DNA from: Ureibacillus manganicus DSM 26584 | GTDB taxonomy: Bacteria > Bacillota > Bacilli > Bacillales_A > Planococcaceae | Direction: 5' to 3' | DNA length: 64,000 nt | Assembly (NCBI RefSeq): GCF_000772945.1 | Contig: NZ_JPVN01000003.1 | Span: 62,001 to 126,000 of the forward strand | Part shown: positions 8,757-16,768 of the stretch, one piece after another | Layout of the letters: each line of letters starts with the position of its first letter | Numbering within the stretch: position 1 is the first letter of the stretch | Notes under the pieces: model-generated | The model's database searches: none | What the model was told of the DNA's origin: nothing | Seen by the model: only the letters and a program-made list of their open reading frames with translations | Made by a program: the position numbers and the translations under genes

Positions 8757-9092
8757 ATGAATTTACCAAACTGTCCGAAATGTAATTCAGAATATACTTA
8801 TGAGGATGGCTTACTATTGGTATGTCCAGAATGTGCACATGAATGGTCAGCAGATGAAAGCCAAAATGATGTAGATGAGCTAGTTGTAAAAGATGCGAAT
8901 GGAAATCTTTTAGCTGATGGAGATACGGTAACGGTTATAAAAGACCTGAAAGTTAAGGGAAGTTCTCAAGCTCTTAAACAAGGAACGAAGGTAAAAGGTA
9001 TTCGACTTGTAGACGGAGATCATAACATCGACTGTAAAATAGATGGTTTTGGTGCAATGCAACTAAAATCTGAGTTTGTTAAGAAAATATAA
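8757..9092 (+). CDS. yjdM: PhnA/YjdM-family zinc-ribbon protein
   Basis: This 111-residue protein starts with a four-cysteine zinc ribbon, [13 protein letters not shown] and CPECAHEW (residues about 7-29), followed by the small C-terminal domain typical of PhnA/YjdM, with [26 protein letters not shown]. Despite the old name, the family is not a proven phosphonate enzyme; its exact role is unclear. The ATG at 8757 follows ATGGAGGTATTTT. The gene stands alone between divergent serC and convergent prsA and is followed by a bidirectional terminator. Confidence 0.88.
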   Translation: MNLPNCPKCNSEYTYEDGLLLVCPECAHEWSADESQNDVDELVVKDANGNLLADGDTVTVIKDLKVKGSSQALKQGTKVKGIRLVDGDHNIDCKIDGFGAMQLKSEFVKKI

Positions 9093-9096
9093 TGAC

Positions 9097-9137
9097 GAAA
9101 AAACGCGTAAACAAGATTTTCACTTGTTTACGCGTTA
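9097..9137. terminator. bidirectional terminator between yjdM and prsA
   Basis: AAAAAACGCGTAAACAAG and CTTGTTTACGCGTT form a 13-bp perfect stem with a seven-base loop and A- or T-rich tails on either side. Confidence 0.9.
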
Positions 9138-9141
9138 TATA

Positions 9142-10029
9142 TTATTTTTCTTCAGTAGTTTCTTCTTTTGCAGTTTCCGCTGGTAGGATATTAACTAAAG
9201 CGCCTTGTAAATCTGCGTCTTTAATATCTACATTAGCAGCACGTACTAATTCAACTAACTTTGCATTTGCTTTTTGACCAACGATAGATTGGCGAAGTTC
9301 AGCTTGTTTTTCTTCATAAGTTCCGTAACCTTCTACTTCACGTTTGTCAGTTACTTCAATAATATGATATCCAAACTCAGTTTTTACTGGTTCGCTAACT
9401 GTATTTAACTCAAGGGCATATGCCGCATCATTAAATTCTTTTACCATTTTACCAACAGAAAACCAACCAAGTTCTCCGCCGTTAGCTGCAGTTCCATCTG
9501 TACCATATTCAGCAGCTAGTGCTGCAAAATCTCCACCGTTTTTAATTTTATCGTATACTTCTTGTGCAGTTGCTTCATCTTCTACTAAGATATGTCGAGC
9601 ATTTAACTCATATTTAGCTTGTTCATATGAAGCTTTTACTTCTTCTTCTGTTACAGTTTTATCCACTTCTTCAGTTAATTTTTTGCTAAGTAAACCAAGT
9701 TTGATCTCTTTTTTATAACTATCTTCAGTGTAACCGTACATACTTAAAATCGATTCATAAGAATCTCCGTAAGTTTCTTTAAATGCATCAAATTCTTTAT
9801 TAATGTCATCTTCAGAAACTTCATAATTGTTTTCTAATACTTTTTTTACAACTACTTGTTCTAAAATTTGTGGTCCAGTTGTAGCTGATTTTAGTTCGTT
9901 GTAAAATTCATCTTTCGTTATATCACCAAAGGATGCAGAAACAACAACTTCATCTGTTGCTTCCTTATCACTGCAAGCTGCTAATAACAAAGAAGAAGCT
10001 AGTCCAATTGCTAATAATGATTTTTTCAT
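9142..10029 (-). CDS. prsA: foldase lipoprotein PrsA (peptidyl-prolyl isomerase)
   Basis: The 295-residue protein is the membrane-anchored foldase that helps exported proteins fold on the outer face of the membrane. It starts MKKSLLAIGLASSLLLAAC: a lipoprotein signal with lipobox LAAC and the lipidated Cys19. The central parvulin domain runs from ARHILVEDEATAQ through GGELGWFSVGKMV to FGYHIIEVTDKRE. The C-terminus is acidic (ETAKEETTEEK). The start at 10029 is preceded by AGAGGAG. The in-frame extension to 10134 would destroy the signal peptide and is not used. In B. subtilis ScoC represses protease and export functions, and scoC is nearby here as well. Confidence 0.95.
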   Translation of the reverse strand: MKKSLLAIGLASSLLLAACSDKEATDEVVVSASFGDITKDEFYNELKSATTGPQILEQVVVKKVLENNYEVSEDDINKEFDAFKETYGDSYESILSMYGYTEDSYKKEIKLGLLSKKLTEEVDKTVTEEEVKASYEQAKYELNARHILVEDEATAQEVYDKIKNGGDFAALAAEYGTDGTAANGGELGWFSVGKMVKEFNDAAYALELNTVSEPVKTEFGYHIIEVTDKREVEGYGTYEEKQAELRQSIVGQKANAKLVELVRAANVDIKDADLQGALVNILPAETAKEETTEEK

Positions 10030-10174
10030 GTGTATTTTTACTCCTCTAAATTCGAATTTTATGCAATAGATACTATAACATAAACGGTTAAAAAACAAAA
10101 TGGTTCCATGTTGAATGCCCAAGATTAGTGACACTCCCCCGCATAATATAGACCTAGAAAGGAGGTGTTCATGA

Positions 10175-10279
10175 ATGGGCAGTTCTTATAGCGGTGGTTA
10201 CGGTAACGGTTCAGGATTTGCGCTATTGGTTGTTTTATTCATTCTATTAATTATTGTTGGTGCAGCGTTTATGTACTAA
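10175..10279 (+). CDS. YjcZ-family small membrane protein
   Basis: This 34-residue protein is too short for usual ORF calling. It has a Gly/Tyr/Ser-rich head (MGSSYSGGYGNGSG) and one hydrophobic segment FALLVVLFILLIIVGAAF, the typical pattern of the YjcZ sporulation-associated family, which occurs in several copies in spore formers. The ATG at 10175 is seven bases after AAAGGAGGTG. A nearer ATG at 10171 is in another frame and stops after six codons. A terminator follows after 30 bases, supporting a real transcription unit. Confidence 0.85.
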   Translation: MGSSYSGGYGNGSGFALLVVLFILLIIVGAAFMY

Positions 10280-10309
10280 TCGAATAAAACAACAGGTATG
10301 CAACCTAAA

Positions 10310-10344
10310 GAAAGAGCTAAAGGCCAAAGTCTTTAGCTCTTTTA
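10310..10344. terminator. bidirectional terminator after the YjcZ-family gene
   Basis: AAAGAGCTAAAG, a GCCAAAGT loop and CTTTAGCTCTTTTA form a symmetric hairpin between two convergent genes. Confidence 0.8.
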
Positions 10345-10364
10345 CGTATAATTAAAGTATAGGA

Positions 10365-10550
10365 TTACATAGCTAATGAAACTTCAACATAAAAAGAAAC
10401 TAGTAGAATTGTTATAAGTACATTAATTGTACGGAATATTTTTGGGTGTTTTTCTTCAGGAATTTCCTTTTGCATAACAAGTGCATATGTCATGCGATTT
10501 ATTTGGAATAAATAAAATAATGAGAATAGCACTAATACTAAAATTAGCAA
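10365..10550 (-). CDS. small membrane protein of unknown function
   Basis: The 61-residue protein has two predicted membrane segments (LILVLVLFSLFYLF and INVLITILLVSFYVEVSLAM) joined by a polar hairpin with EIPEEKHPKIF. I do not recognise the family. The start is probably the TTG at 10550, because GGGGAGGA lies about six bases upstream. It is 60 bases downstream of the DUF3267-type gene on the same strand and could be co-transcribed with it. Confidence 0.6.
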   Translation of the reverse strand: MLILVLVLFSLFYLFQINRMTYALVMQKEIPEEKHPKIFRTINVLITILLVSFYVEVSLAM

Positions 10551-10610
10551 GTCTATTCCTCCCCTCTTTCACTTCATTTTAGCATATCAAAGGTTGATAA
10601 CAGTTACAAG

Positions 10611-11156
10611 TTAGAGATTACTTGGAGGTACTAAAATTTCATAACCTTTTGGAGTCTCTTCGATAACTGCATTTTTAGGAGCCGGTAAAAGGTTTTTAAC
10701 ACATAATATGTCCATTAAACAAATACTGCTATGAAAAGCTAGTAAGATTGTTGAATAATGAGTATATTCTGGGACTGAATAAGCCACAAAAATCAATAGT
10801 GAATTGATGAGTAAAAAAGGTAGTAAAAGGACGAAAATATAATAATTTTTCGGGATCAAATCTTTTAATCGAATATTAATTACTGGAATAAACGTAAAGT
10901 CAAATTTAAGTTTTAATTGTACGTTTTTTCGATATTTAAATAGGCTAATGTAATGGACTAATTTATGAATAGGGTATAGGAACAGAAGTGCAATAAAAAA
11001 CAACCAAACAAAATCATCAGTATACTGAACTGGATCTAAGTATCCAAAGCTAATATATGAGAAGGAAAATACAAGAACGAAGATGATAACCGACCAAAGA
11101 GTTAAACGTGTTGTTCCATACTCATGTTTTATGTTAAAAGTTTTCCAACAATGCAT
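10611..11156 (-). CDS. DUF3267-type membrane protein (putative zincin relative)
   Basis: The 181-residue protein has about four hydrophobic segments and a central YPIHKLVHYISLF motif. Its pattern resembles the DUF3267 family, described as putative membrane zincin peptidases with HExxH; here the motif reads HKLVH, so the catalytic Glu is replaced by Lys. It may be an inactive relative, or the motif may be used differently. I chose the ATG at 11156 because AAAGGATG precedes it by seven bases; the upstream ATG at 11177 has no site. It lies between prsA and scoC, where Bacillus carries yhaI/yhaJ/yhaK genes. Confidence 0.6.
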   Translation of the reverse strand: MHCWKTFNIKHEYGTTRLTLWSVIIFVLVFSFSYISFGYLDPVQYTDDFVWLFFIALLFLYPIHKLVHYISLFKYRKNVQLKLKFDFTFIPVINIRLKDLIPKNYYIFVLLLPFLLINSLLIFVAYSVPEYTHYSTILLAFHSSICLMDILCVKNLLPAPKNAVIEETPKGYEILVPPSNL

Positions 11157-11251
11157 GCAAAGACATCCTTTATTCATAATCGTAAAGATTATTTTAAATC
11201 AAGTGTTAAGCTTATGCTACTTTTAAAAGCGAAAAATATGTAAATAAAAAA

Positions 11252-11280
11252 TAAAAAAGAGTGCTTTTAAACACTCTCTA
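11252..11280 (-). terminator. intrinsic terminator of scoC
   Basis: On the minus strand GAGAGTG, TTTAAAA and CACTCTTTTTT form a short hairpin with a T-run immediately after the scoC stop. Confidence 0.8.
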
Positions 11281-11285
11281 ACTTT

Positions 11286-11840
11286 CTATTTAACAACCAT
11301 TTCTTTTTCGTGAATTACATCGAACACTTCCTGATAGTTTTTGTAGGAACGTTCAAATATTTCCACAAAATCATCACCATAAATGTTACGAATTACTGCC
11401 ATAACATCCAAAAATTCTGGGAATCTACCATACAACTCTTTTAATGGAAGTGAACCTTCTAAAATAGTATGAGGCGAATCTAAATAATGTCTGTTCATTT
11501 CGATAATAAGCTCTGATCCAGATTCTGTTAATTCAATGTAAGTGTTTCGTTTATCATCATCCCGTTTGGAAAACTTTAAATACCCTCGTTCCTCTAGCTT
11601 TTTTGAAAAGTTAAAAGCAGTGGATACATGCATAACTCCGAATCTAGCAACATCAGATATGGAAGCCCCTTTTAAATGATAAGAAATCCATAAGATATGA
11701 TGTTCGTTAATGTTTAAGTCATATGGTTTTATCCACAGTTGCCAATCTTTTTCAACAGCTTTCCATAAAGCTTTGGATAAATGTCCAATTCTTTGACTAT
11801 AAAGCATTGCCTCTTTTATTGAATACATTTCTTCAGACAA
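11286..11840 (-). CDS. scoC: MarR-type transition-state regulator ScoC (Hpr)
   Basis: The protein (184 residues) is a winged-helix DNA-binding repressor of extracellular proteases, sporulation and peptide-transport genes in B. subtilis. The core is highly conserved: [60 protein letters not shown] and [16 protein letters not shown], covering the helix-turn-helix and wing. The TTG at 11840 has AAGAAGGTGA four bases upstream and is preferred over the GTG at 11849, which overlaps that site. The C-terminus is shorter than the roughly 203-residue B. subtilis protein, lacking its acidic tail. It is a single gene with its own terminator. Confidence 0.93.
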   Translation of the reverse strand: MSEEMYSIKEAMLYSQRIGHLSKALWKAVEKDWQLWIKPYDLNINEHHILWISYHLKGASISDVARFGVMHVSTAFNFSKKLEERGYLKFSKRDDDKRNTYIELTESGSELIIEMNRHYLDSPHTILEGSLPLKELYGRFPEFLDVMAVIRNIYGDDFVEIFERSYKNYQEVFDVIHEKEMVVK

Positions 11841-12030
11841 AAGAATCACCTTCTTCTTTCAAGTCGTTTTAAAATATTATAGCAATAAAAGAATAAAGTT
11901 TAAAGTTAGAAAAGTTAAATAATTGAAAATAGATTAAAAAATATTATAATAATGTAAATAATAATAGAATAATAATATTTTATTTCTATTAAATAGGTCC
12001 TTTTACTCATATAGATAAAAGTTAAAATAT

Positions 12031-12396
12031 TTATTTTTTATTCAAATCGTTTAAATTATTCTCGATTTCGGCTATAGAATTCTGCAAATTATCCAATTCT
12101 TCTTTTAGTTTTGTTGCATCAGGCTCAATTTGCTGGTTGAATTTGGAAATGCTCATTTTTAAATCGGATATTATTTTTGGTATATTATTTTTAGCTTCAT
12201 TCGTTAAATCCACTACAGAATCTTTTACAGAAAATACCTGTTGTTTAACTTCATCTAAATTTGCTTTTGTTGTTTTCGCATTTTTGGCGATAGTAGATCT
12301 GAATTGGTCTCCAGATTGAGGTGTTGTAAATATTGCTGTTGCCAATCCACCTACTAAACCAACTGTTACACCTAAAAAGAATGTTTTTGCTTTCAT
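12031..12396 (-). CDS. yhaH: YtxH/YhaH-family protein
   Basis: This 121-residue protein starts with KAKTFFLGVTVGLVGGLATAIFTTPQSG, one membrane segment followed by the YtxH-type GxxLF/TPxSG turn, and continues as a long coiled-coil-like helical region to the C-terminus. Family members are small membrane-linked proteins, some general-stress induced; the function is unknown. The ATG at 12396 follows AAGGAGATGGAAGAAG. A frame extension to 12468 would precede the ribosome binding site and is rejected. Position and family match yhaH of the ecs-prsA neighbourhood. Confidence 0.8.
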   Translation of the reverse strand: MKAKTFFLGVTVGLVGGLATAIFTTPQSGDQFRSTIAKNAKTTKANLDEVKQQVFSVKDSVVDLTNEAKNNIPKIISDLKMSISKFNQQIEPDATKLKEELDNLQNSIAEIENNLNDLNKK

Positions 12397-12488
12397 CTTC
12401 TTCCATCTCCTTATAATAGTAGTTTTTGTTATTATACTGAAAATTATGAATCCTAATAATTTTATCATATATGATTTTTACGTAAAAA

Positions 12489-12520
12489 TAAAAAAAGCTA
12501 TCCGAAATGGATAGCTTTTT
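12489..12520. terminator. bidirectional terminator after trpP
   Basis: AAAAAGCTATCC, GAAAT and GGATAGCTTTTT form a compact hairpin directly after the trpP stop, with a T-run on the minus strand. Confidence 0.9.
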
Positions 12521-12531
12521 ATAATTTACTA

Positions 12532-13059
12532 TTAAGCAGGTGTCACAGCTGTTTTGAATTTTGAACGTTTTAAAATGTTTGTGATGATTGGGTAGATAAT
12601 AATAAATGCAACAGCATTCATTGCCACAGCCGGTAATACTACAATTGTATATAGTACATTAAAGGCTTCTGGCAGACCACCAAGTAATAAAGCTGATGAA
12701 AGGAATATAGCTCCAGAAAGAAGTGTTCCTAACCCAACAAGTACTACGCCTACACCAATGTTTTTAGCAAAATGTTTTAATGCTAGTACAACTACTAGAA
12801 AAACTAGACCAGTAATAGCTTTGTCGATAATATTTGGTACTAATCCTCCAGGAAATGTAGTAAATATACCTGATAAAACACCAGTTACTAATGATACAGT
12901 GAATGCTTCCTTAAACGTTGGGAATAAAAAGATTGCAATAAACATCATCGTTAGCATGAAGTCTGGCTTCATTCCATTACCATAGCCAGGAATAACAAAG
13001 TACAACACCGTACCTACACCGATTAGTAGTGCCATCAAAACAAGATTTTTCGTATTCAA
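12532..13059 (-). CDS. trpP: tryptophan transporter TrpP
   Basis: The 175-residue integral membrane protein has five to six hydrophobic helices and conserved blocks YFVIPGYGNGMKPDFML, FTTFPGGLVPNIIDK and AVAMNAVAFIIIYP. It belongs to the TrpP family of probable tryptophan importers. Position between yhaH and hit is as in B. subtilis (where it was named yhaG). The start is the TTG at 13059, with GGAGAGATGAGAA upstream. The leader is rich in GAG and TAG triplets, which suggests TRAP control (separate entry). Confidence 0.9.
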   Translation of the reverse strand: MNTKNLVLMALLIGVGTVLYFVIPGYGNGMKPDFMLTMMFIAIFLFPTFKEAFTVSLVTGVLSGIFTTFPGGLVPNIIDKAITGLVFLVVVLALKHFAKNIGVGVVLVGLGTLLSGAIFLSSALLLGGLPEAFNVLYTIVVLPAVAMNAVAFIIIYPIITNILKRSKFKTAVTPA

Positions 13060-13061
13060 TT

Positions 13062-13113
13062 CTCATCTCTCCTCATTCTTTTCTAAGCTCTCTCATTTCC
13101 TAACGTGTTCTCA
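13062..13113 (-). promoter_or_regulatory. GAG/TAG-rich leader of trpP, possible TRAP site
   Basis: Reading the minus strand toward the start codon, about eight GAG or TAG triplets occur within 50 bases. The three nearest the TTG are spaced by two bases (GAG GA GAG AT GAG) and overlap the ribosome binding site. In B. subtilis trpP is translationally repressed by tryptophan-bound TRAP at a site of this kind. Spacing farther upstream is irregular, and I do not know if this organism has mtrB. Confidence 0.45.
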
Positions 13114-13199
13114 TAACCGTTAGCGAAATATTACAATGATTTTATACTGATTAGATATATTTTGCAACCTAATTTAATAGAATAGTAATAGAAATTGAA

Positions 13200-13625
13200 T
13201 TATAGATTTAGTTTTTCTCGAATTTGTTCTCCGAAAGATTTTAAGACTTCTTGAGTGAACTCGCTCTGTTTTGTTTCCCATTTAACTTTTAATCCATCTG
13301 TTTCATCATAACGAGGGATAAAGTGAAGGTGATAATGGAAAACCGTTTGTCCTGCAAAAGAGCCATTATTGTTAATTGTATTCATACCTTGTGGATTAAA
13401 TGCAGATTTAATGGCATTTGCAATCTTAGGTGCAGCTGCGTATAAGTTTCTTGCAACTTCCTCTGGCATTTCAAATAGGTCTTTTACATGTTGTTTTGGA
13501 ACTAATAATGTATGTCCTTTTGTTAAAGGTGCAACATCCATAAAAGCATACACATGATCATCTTCATAAATTTTTGTACTTGGAATGGAACCATCTACGA
13601 TTTTACAAAAAATACAATCTGACAT
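13200..13625 (-). CDS. hit: HIT-family nucleotide-binding protein
   Basis: The 141-residue protein carries the histidine-triad motif HYHLHFIPR near residue 100 and the N-terminal CIFCKIVDGSIPSTKIYEDD block of the HINT branch, whose members hydrolyse adenosine phosphoramidates or related nucleotides. Cys4 and Cys7, with a His, can bind zinc in this branch. The ATG at 13625 has AAAGGATG upstream; an ATG at 13634 would overlap that site. It is divergent from ecsA, as in B. subtilis. Confidence 0.93.
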   Translation of the reverse strand: MSDCIFCKIVDGSIPSTKIYEDDHVYAFMDVAPLTKGHTLLVPKQHVKDLFEMPEEVARNLYAAAPKIANAIKSAFNPQGMNTINNNGSFAGQTVFHYHLHFIPRYDETDGLKVKWETKQSEFTQEVLKSFGEQIREKLNL

Positions 13626-13731
13626 AAAAAACATCCTTTCATGACAAGTTTTGTATTCATTTTAGCATATTAAAACTGATTCCATTCACAATTTTTGCTA
13701 AACTGTAAATAAGAATAGGAGTGACGCGTAA

Positions 13732-14472
13732 ATGGCAGTGTTAGAACTAATCAATGTAACTGGCGGATATACACGAAAACCAGTCATTAAAGATTTGAAT
13801 TTTACAATTAGTCAAGGGGAACTTGTAGGATTAATTGGCCTAAACGGGGCAGGGAAAAGTACTACGATTAAACATATTATCGGTACACTAATCCCTCAAC
13901 AAGGTGAAATTAAAATTAACGATATCACTTTAAAACAGGATATCGATAAGTATCGTTCCTCTTTTTCATACATTCCAGAAACACCTGTTTTATACGATGA
14001 ATTGACGTTAAAAGAGCACCTTGAACTAACTGCCATGGCTTATGGAATTGATGAAAAAACGATGAAAGAAAGAGCAAGTCGATTACTCAGTGAGTTTCGA
14101 ATGGAAAAAAGACTAAATTGGTTCCCTTCCCATTTTTCAAAAGGGATGAGACAGAAGGTAATGATAATGTGTGCCTTTTTAGTCAATCCACATCTTTATA
14201 TTATAGATGAGCCATTTGTTGGGCTTGACCCACTTGGAATTCAATCTTTACTTGATCAAATGGATGAAAAGAAAAAGGAAGGCGCTTCTGTATTAATGTC
14301 GACGCATATTTTATCGACAGCAGAAAAACATTGTGATCGTATTATCTTACTTCACGATGGACGTGTACGTGCACAAGGAACAATGAACGATTTAAGACAA
14401 GCCTTTAATATGCCTAATGCGACCCTTGATGATTTATACATTGCCATGACAAAGGAGCAGGACAATGAATAA
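13732..14472 (+). CDS. ecsA: ABC transporter ATP-binding protein EcsA
   Basis: The 246-residue ATPase has Walker A GLNGAGKST, signature FSKGMRQKV, Walker B LYIIDEPFVGLDP and the H-loop STH. With EcsB it forms a transporter that in B. subtilis affects secretion, competence and sporulation through intramembrane protease RasP. The ATG at 13732 follows AGGAGTGACGCGTAA. The gene overlaps ecsB by eight bases (ATGAATAA), so translation is probably coupled. Confidence 0.93.
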   Translation: MAVLELINVTGGYTRKPVIKDLNFTISQGELVGLIGLNGAGKSTTIKHIIGTLIPQQGEIKINDITLKQDIDKYRSSFSYIPETPVLYDELTLKEHLELTAMAYGIDEKTMKERASRLLSEFRMEKRLNWFPSHFSKGMRQKVMIMCAFLVNPHLYIIDEPFVGLDPLGIQSLLDQMDEKKKEGASVLMSTHILSTAEKHCDRIILLHDGRVRAQGTMNDLRQAFNMPNATLDDLYIAMTKEQDNE

Positions 14473-15667
14473 TTTGTCACAAGTATGGTCGAAACGGTTT
14501 AATCATTATCTAACTGAAGTTCAAAAATATATGCGATTTGTGTTTACGGGGCATTTGGCAATTGTATTAGTCTTTGTCATAGGGGCAGTAGGTTATCAAT
14601 ATAGTGAATGGCTAACAGTAGTAGAATCAAGTTTTCCAGCAGAATGGTTAGTGGCAGGGATTGTTGGTTTTGTACTAAGTTTTAGTCGACCAACTACTTT
14701 GTTAAAAGAACCTGACCAAGTATATCTTTTGCCATTGGAAACAAAAATGGCTTTTTACTTTAAAAAAGTACTTCAATGGACTTTCTTTTCGCAAGCTGGG
14801 TTAGTAGCAGTTATTTATATCATCGGGATTCCGTTATTAAATGAAGTTACTGAACTTTCATCGACAAAGATCTGGTTAGGGTTATTTCTAGTAATCACGC
14901 TAAAACTTTTAAATGTACATGTTGAGTTCAATTTCAGATATGCATTAAGAGGGAAATGGGTTTTATTTGATCGGTTAATCCGGATTATTTTTTCAATTTT
15001 AGCTATTCAAACATTATTAACAGATAACTACTTATTAGCAGTTATTTTTGTTTTATTGTTGTTCTTCTACAATTTTATATGGAAGAAAAGTGAGAATGAG
15101 CAACCGATTCCATATGAGCATTTTGTTAAATTAGAGCAAAATCGAATGATGGCCTTTTATCGATTTGCGAATTACTTTACAGATGTCCCTCATCTAAGAG
15201 GCGGAATTCACAGAAGAGCATGGCTAAATTTTATATACACGCTAGTTCCATATACAAAAAACAATACGCAGGGCTATTTAGTATTCCGAACTTTTATAAG
15301 AACAGATGATCACTTTTATCTGTGGGTAAGACTGACAGCAATATCAGCGATTATTGCCGCCTTTGTGAATATACCAGCTGTAATTTTAATAGTAGCAGCG
15401 GCACTTTCATTTGCAACGACGATTCAATTGAAATATGCTCTATTGTCTTCAAAAGAATTTCGGATGGACTTGCTATTTCCAGTAGATTCAAACTTACGAA
15501 CAAAGGCTGTTCAAAAGTTAATCCGCACAATGGTTTTCTTACAGGCTATTGTGATACTAATATGTTCTATTGGACAACCGTTATTCTATTTGCCGCCAAT
15601 TGTCGTATTACTTATCAGTGAGCTTACTTATTATCTAACGAAAAACCCTGCTAAACATCTATATTAA
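14465..15667 (+). CDS. ecsB: ABC transporter permease EcsB
   Basis: The 400-residue membrane protein has several paired helices (around residues 25-75, 100-150, 170-205, 285-325, 355-395) and conserved FSRPTTLLKEPDQVYLLPLE near residue 70, as in EcsB. It partners EcsA. The B. subtilis operon continues with ecsC, but here a terminator and then an unrelated IclR gene follow, so ecsC is missing from this locus. Confidence 0.92.
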   Translation: MNNLSQVWSKRFNHYLTEVQKYMRFVFTGHLAIVLVFVIGAVGYQYSEWLTVVESSFPAEWLVAGIVGFVLSFSRPTTLLKEPDQVYLLPLETKMAFYFKKVLQWTFFSQAGLVAVIYIIGIPLLNEVTELSSTKIWLGLFLVITLKLLNVHVEFNFRYALRGKWVLFDRLIRIIFSILAIQTLLTDNYLLAVIFVLLLFFYNFIWKKSENEQPIPYEHFVKLEQNRMMAFYRFANYFTDVPHLRGGIHRRAWLNFIYTLVPYTKNNTQGYLVFRTFIRTDDHFYLWVRLTAISAIIAAFVNIPAVILIVAAALSFATTIQLKYALLSSKEFRMDLLFPVDSNLRTKAVQKLIRTMVFLQAIVILICSIGQPLFYLPPIVVLLISELTYYLTKNPAKHLY

Positions 15668-15673
15668 ATACAC

Positions 15674-15712
15674 TAACCCAATCTTAGGGAATCCTTAAGG
15701 TTGGGTTTTTCT
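15674..15712 (+). terminator. intrinsic terminator of ecsAB
   Basis: AACCCAATCTTA, GGGAATCC and TAAGGTTGGGTTTTT form a stem with a T-run six bases after the ecsB stop. Confidence 0.85.
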
Positions 15713-15741
15713 GTTTTATTTGGGATGGATATTGGAAGTGC

Positions 15742-16518
15742 CTAAAAATTTAAATAACCAATTCTTCTAGAAATAGTAGCAGCTTCATCTAGTAATAAAT
15801 TTAAATAATATTTAATTTTCTCATCATTAAATCTACCCGATTGTCCTACAAGATTAATTGCGGCAATAACATTTCCTTTATAATTTTTTATAGGTACAGC
15901 AATAGAAGTAATTTGATCCCGAGATTCTCCCCTTGCAATTCCATATCCTAACGATTTAACTTTTTCAAGTTCCTTTAGTAGAACCTGTGGATCAGTGATT
16001 GTTTTATCAGTTACACGTTCAAGTGGTTTTTGTAATATGCGATTTAAAACATCCGGTTCACTATATGCTAATAACACTTTTCCCGTACCTGTACAATGAA
16101 TATAATTGTGATGCCCAATATGGGACTTTATACCGTGAGAGGGTGAAAACTCAACTTTGTTTAGATATACAATATTCTCGTTTTCTAAAACTGCTAAGTG
16201 TGAGGTTTCGCCAGTTTTTTTAGTAAGTTCAATTAGACTATTATGAGATTCTTCATATATATCTAAATGGTGTAAGTAAATCGAATTTAGCTCAACAACT
16301 GATAGCCCTAATTCATATTTAGAAGAACTTCTAGCCTTTTTAACAAAGCCTTCAGTAGCAAGTGTCTGTAAAATTCGATGAACACTACTTTTGCTAATTC
16401 CTAATTCCCTCGATATTTCTAAAACACCTTTTTGATTATTCTCCATTGTAAAAGAACGTAGAATCCGTAGTGCATTTTTTACTGAGGATAATTCACTATT
16501 TTTCATCTTATCTTCCAT
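15742..16518 (-). CDS. IclR-family transcriptional regulator
   Basis: The 258-residue regulator has an N-terminal winged helix (VLEISRELGISKSSVHRILQTLATEGFV, residues about 32-59) and a C-terminal effector domain with CTGTGKVLLAY, GYGIARGESRDQITSIAVPI and IAAINLVG, the usual IclR ligand pocket. IclR proteins often control aromatic catabolism. It is divergent from the ABC importer and lower meta-pathway genes and is the best candidate for their regulator; the inducer is unknown. The start at 16518 has AGAAAGG eight bases before it. Confidence 0.9.
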   Translation of the reverse strand: MEDKMKNSELSSVKNALRILRSFTMENNQKGVLEISRELGISKSSVHRILQTLATEGFVKKARSSSKYELGLSVVELNSIYLHHLDIYEESHNSLIELTKKTGETSHLAVLENENIVYLNKVEFSPSHGIKSHIGHHNYIHCTGTGKVLLAYSEPDVLNRILQKPLERVTDKTITDPQVLLKELEKVKSLGYGIARGESRDQITSIAVPIKNYKGNVIAAINLVGQSGRFNDEKIKYYLNLLLDEAATISRRIGYLNF

Positions 16519-16607
16519 TAAATCAACCTTTCTATTTTTAATCCCTTAATGAATTAAATTGTAGAACTCTATAAATTTATTATTTAAATAATAGTTTATT
16601 ATAAATC

Positions 16608-16688
16608 ACGCGTTAAAAACAATTCGGAAAAATTTGAATTTTAAATTAAAAATATTCACTTCGTCCCTCTATGTGGGAAAAACGCGTT
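16608..16688. promoter_or_regulatory. intergenic region with two ACGCGTT boxes
   Basis: The 250-base AT-rich gap between the divergent IclR gene and the ABC gene contains ACGCGTT at 16608-16614 and again at 16682-16688, 74 bases apart. CG-rich words stand out in this background and could be regulator contacts. There is no further support. Confidence 0.25.
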
Positions 16689-16768
16689 GTATAACAATAG
16701 CTTTAATGTAAAATAAGCATAATAATTCAATTTATAGAATTTTCAAAATAATAAAAAGGAGGGCAACT

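Noticed and set aside
10171-10191. Start codon at 10171 for the small gene after prsA.
   Set aside because: This frame stops after six codons, while the frame from 10175 gives a typical YjcZ-family protein.
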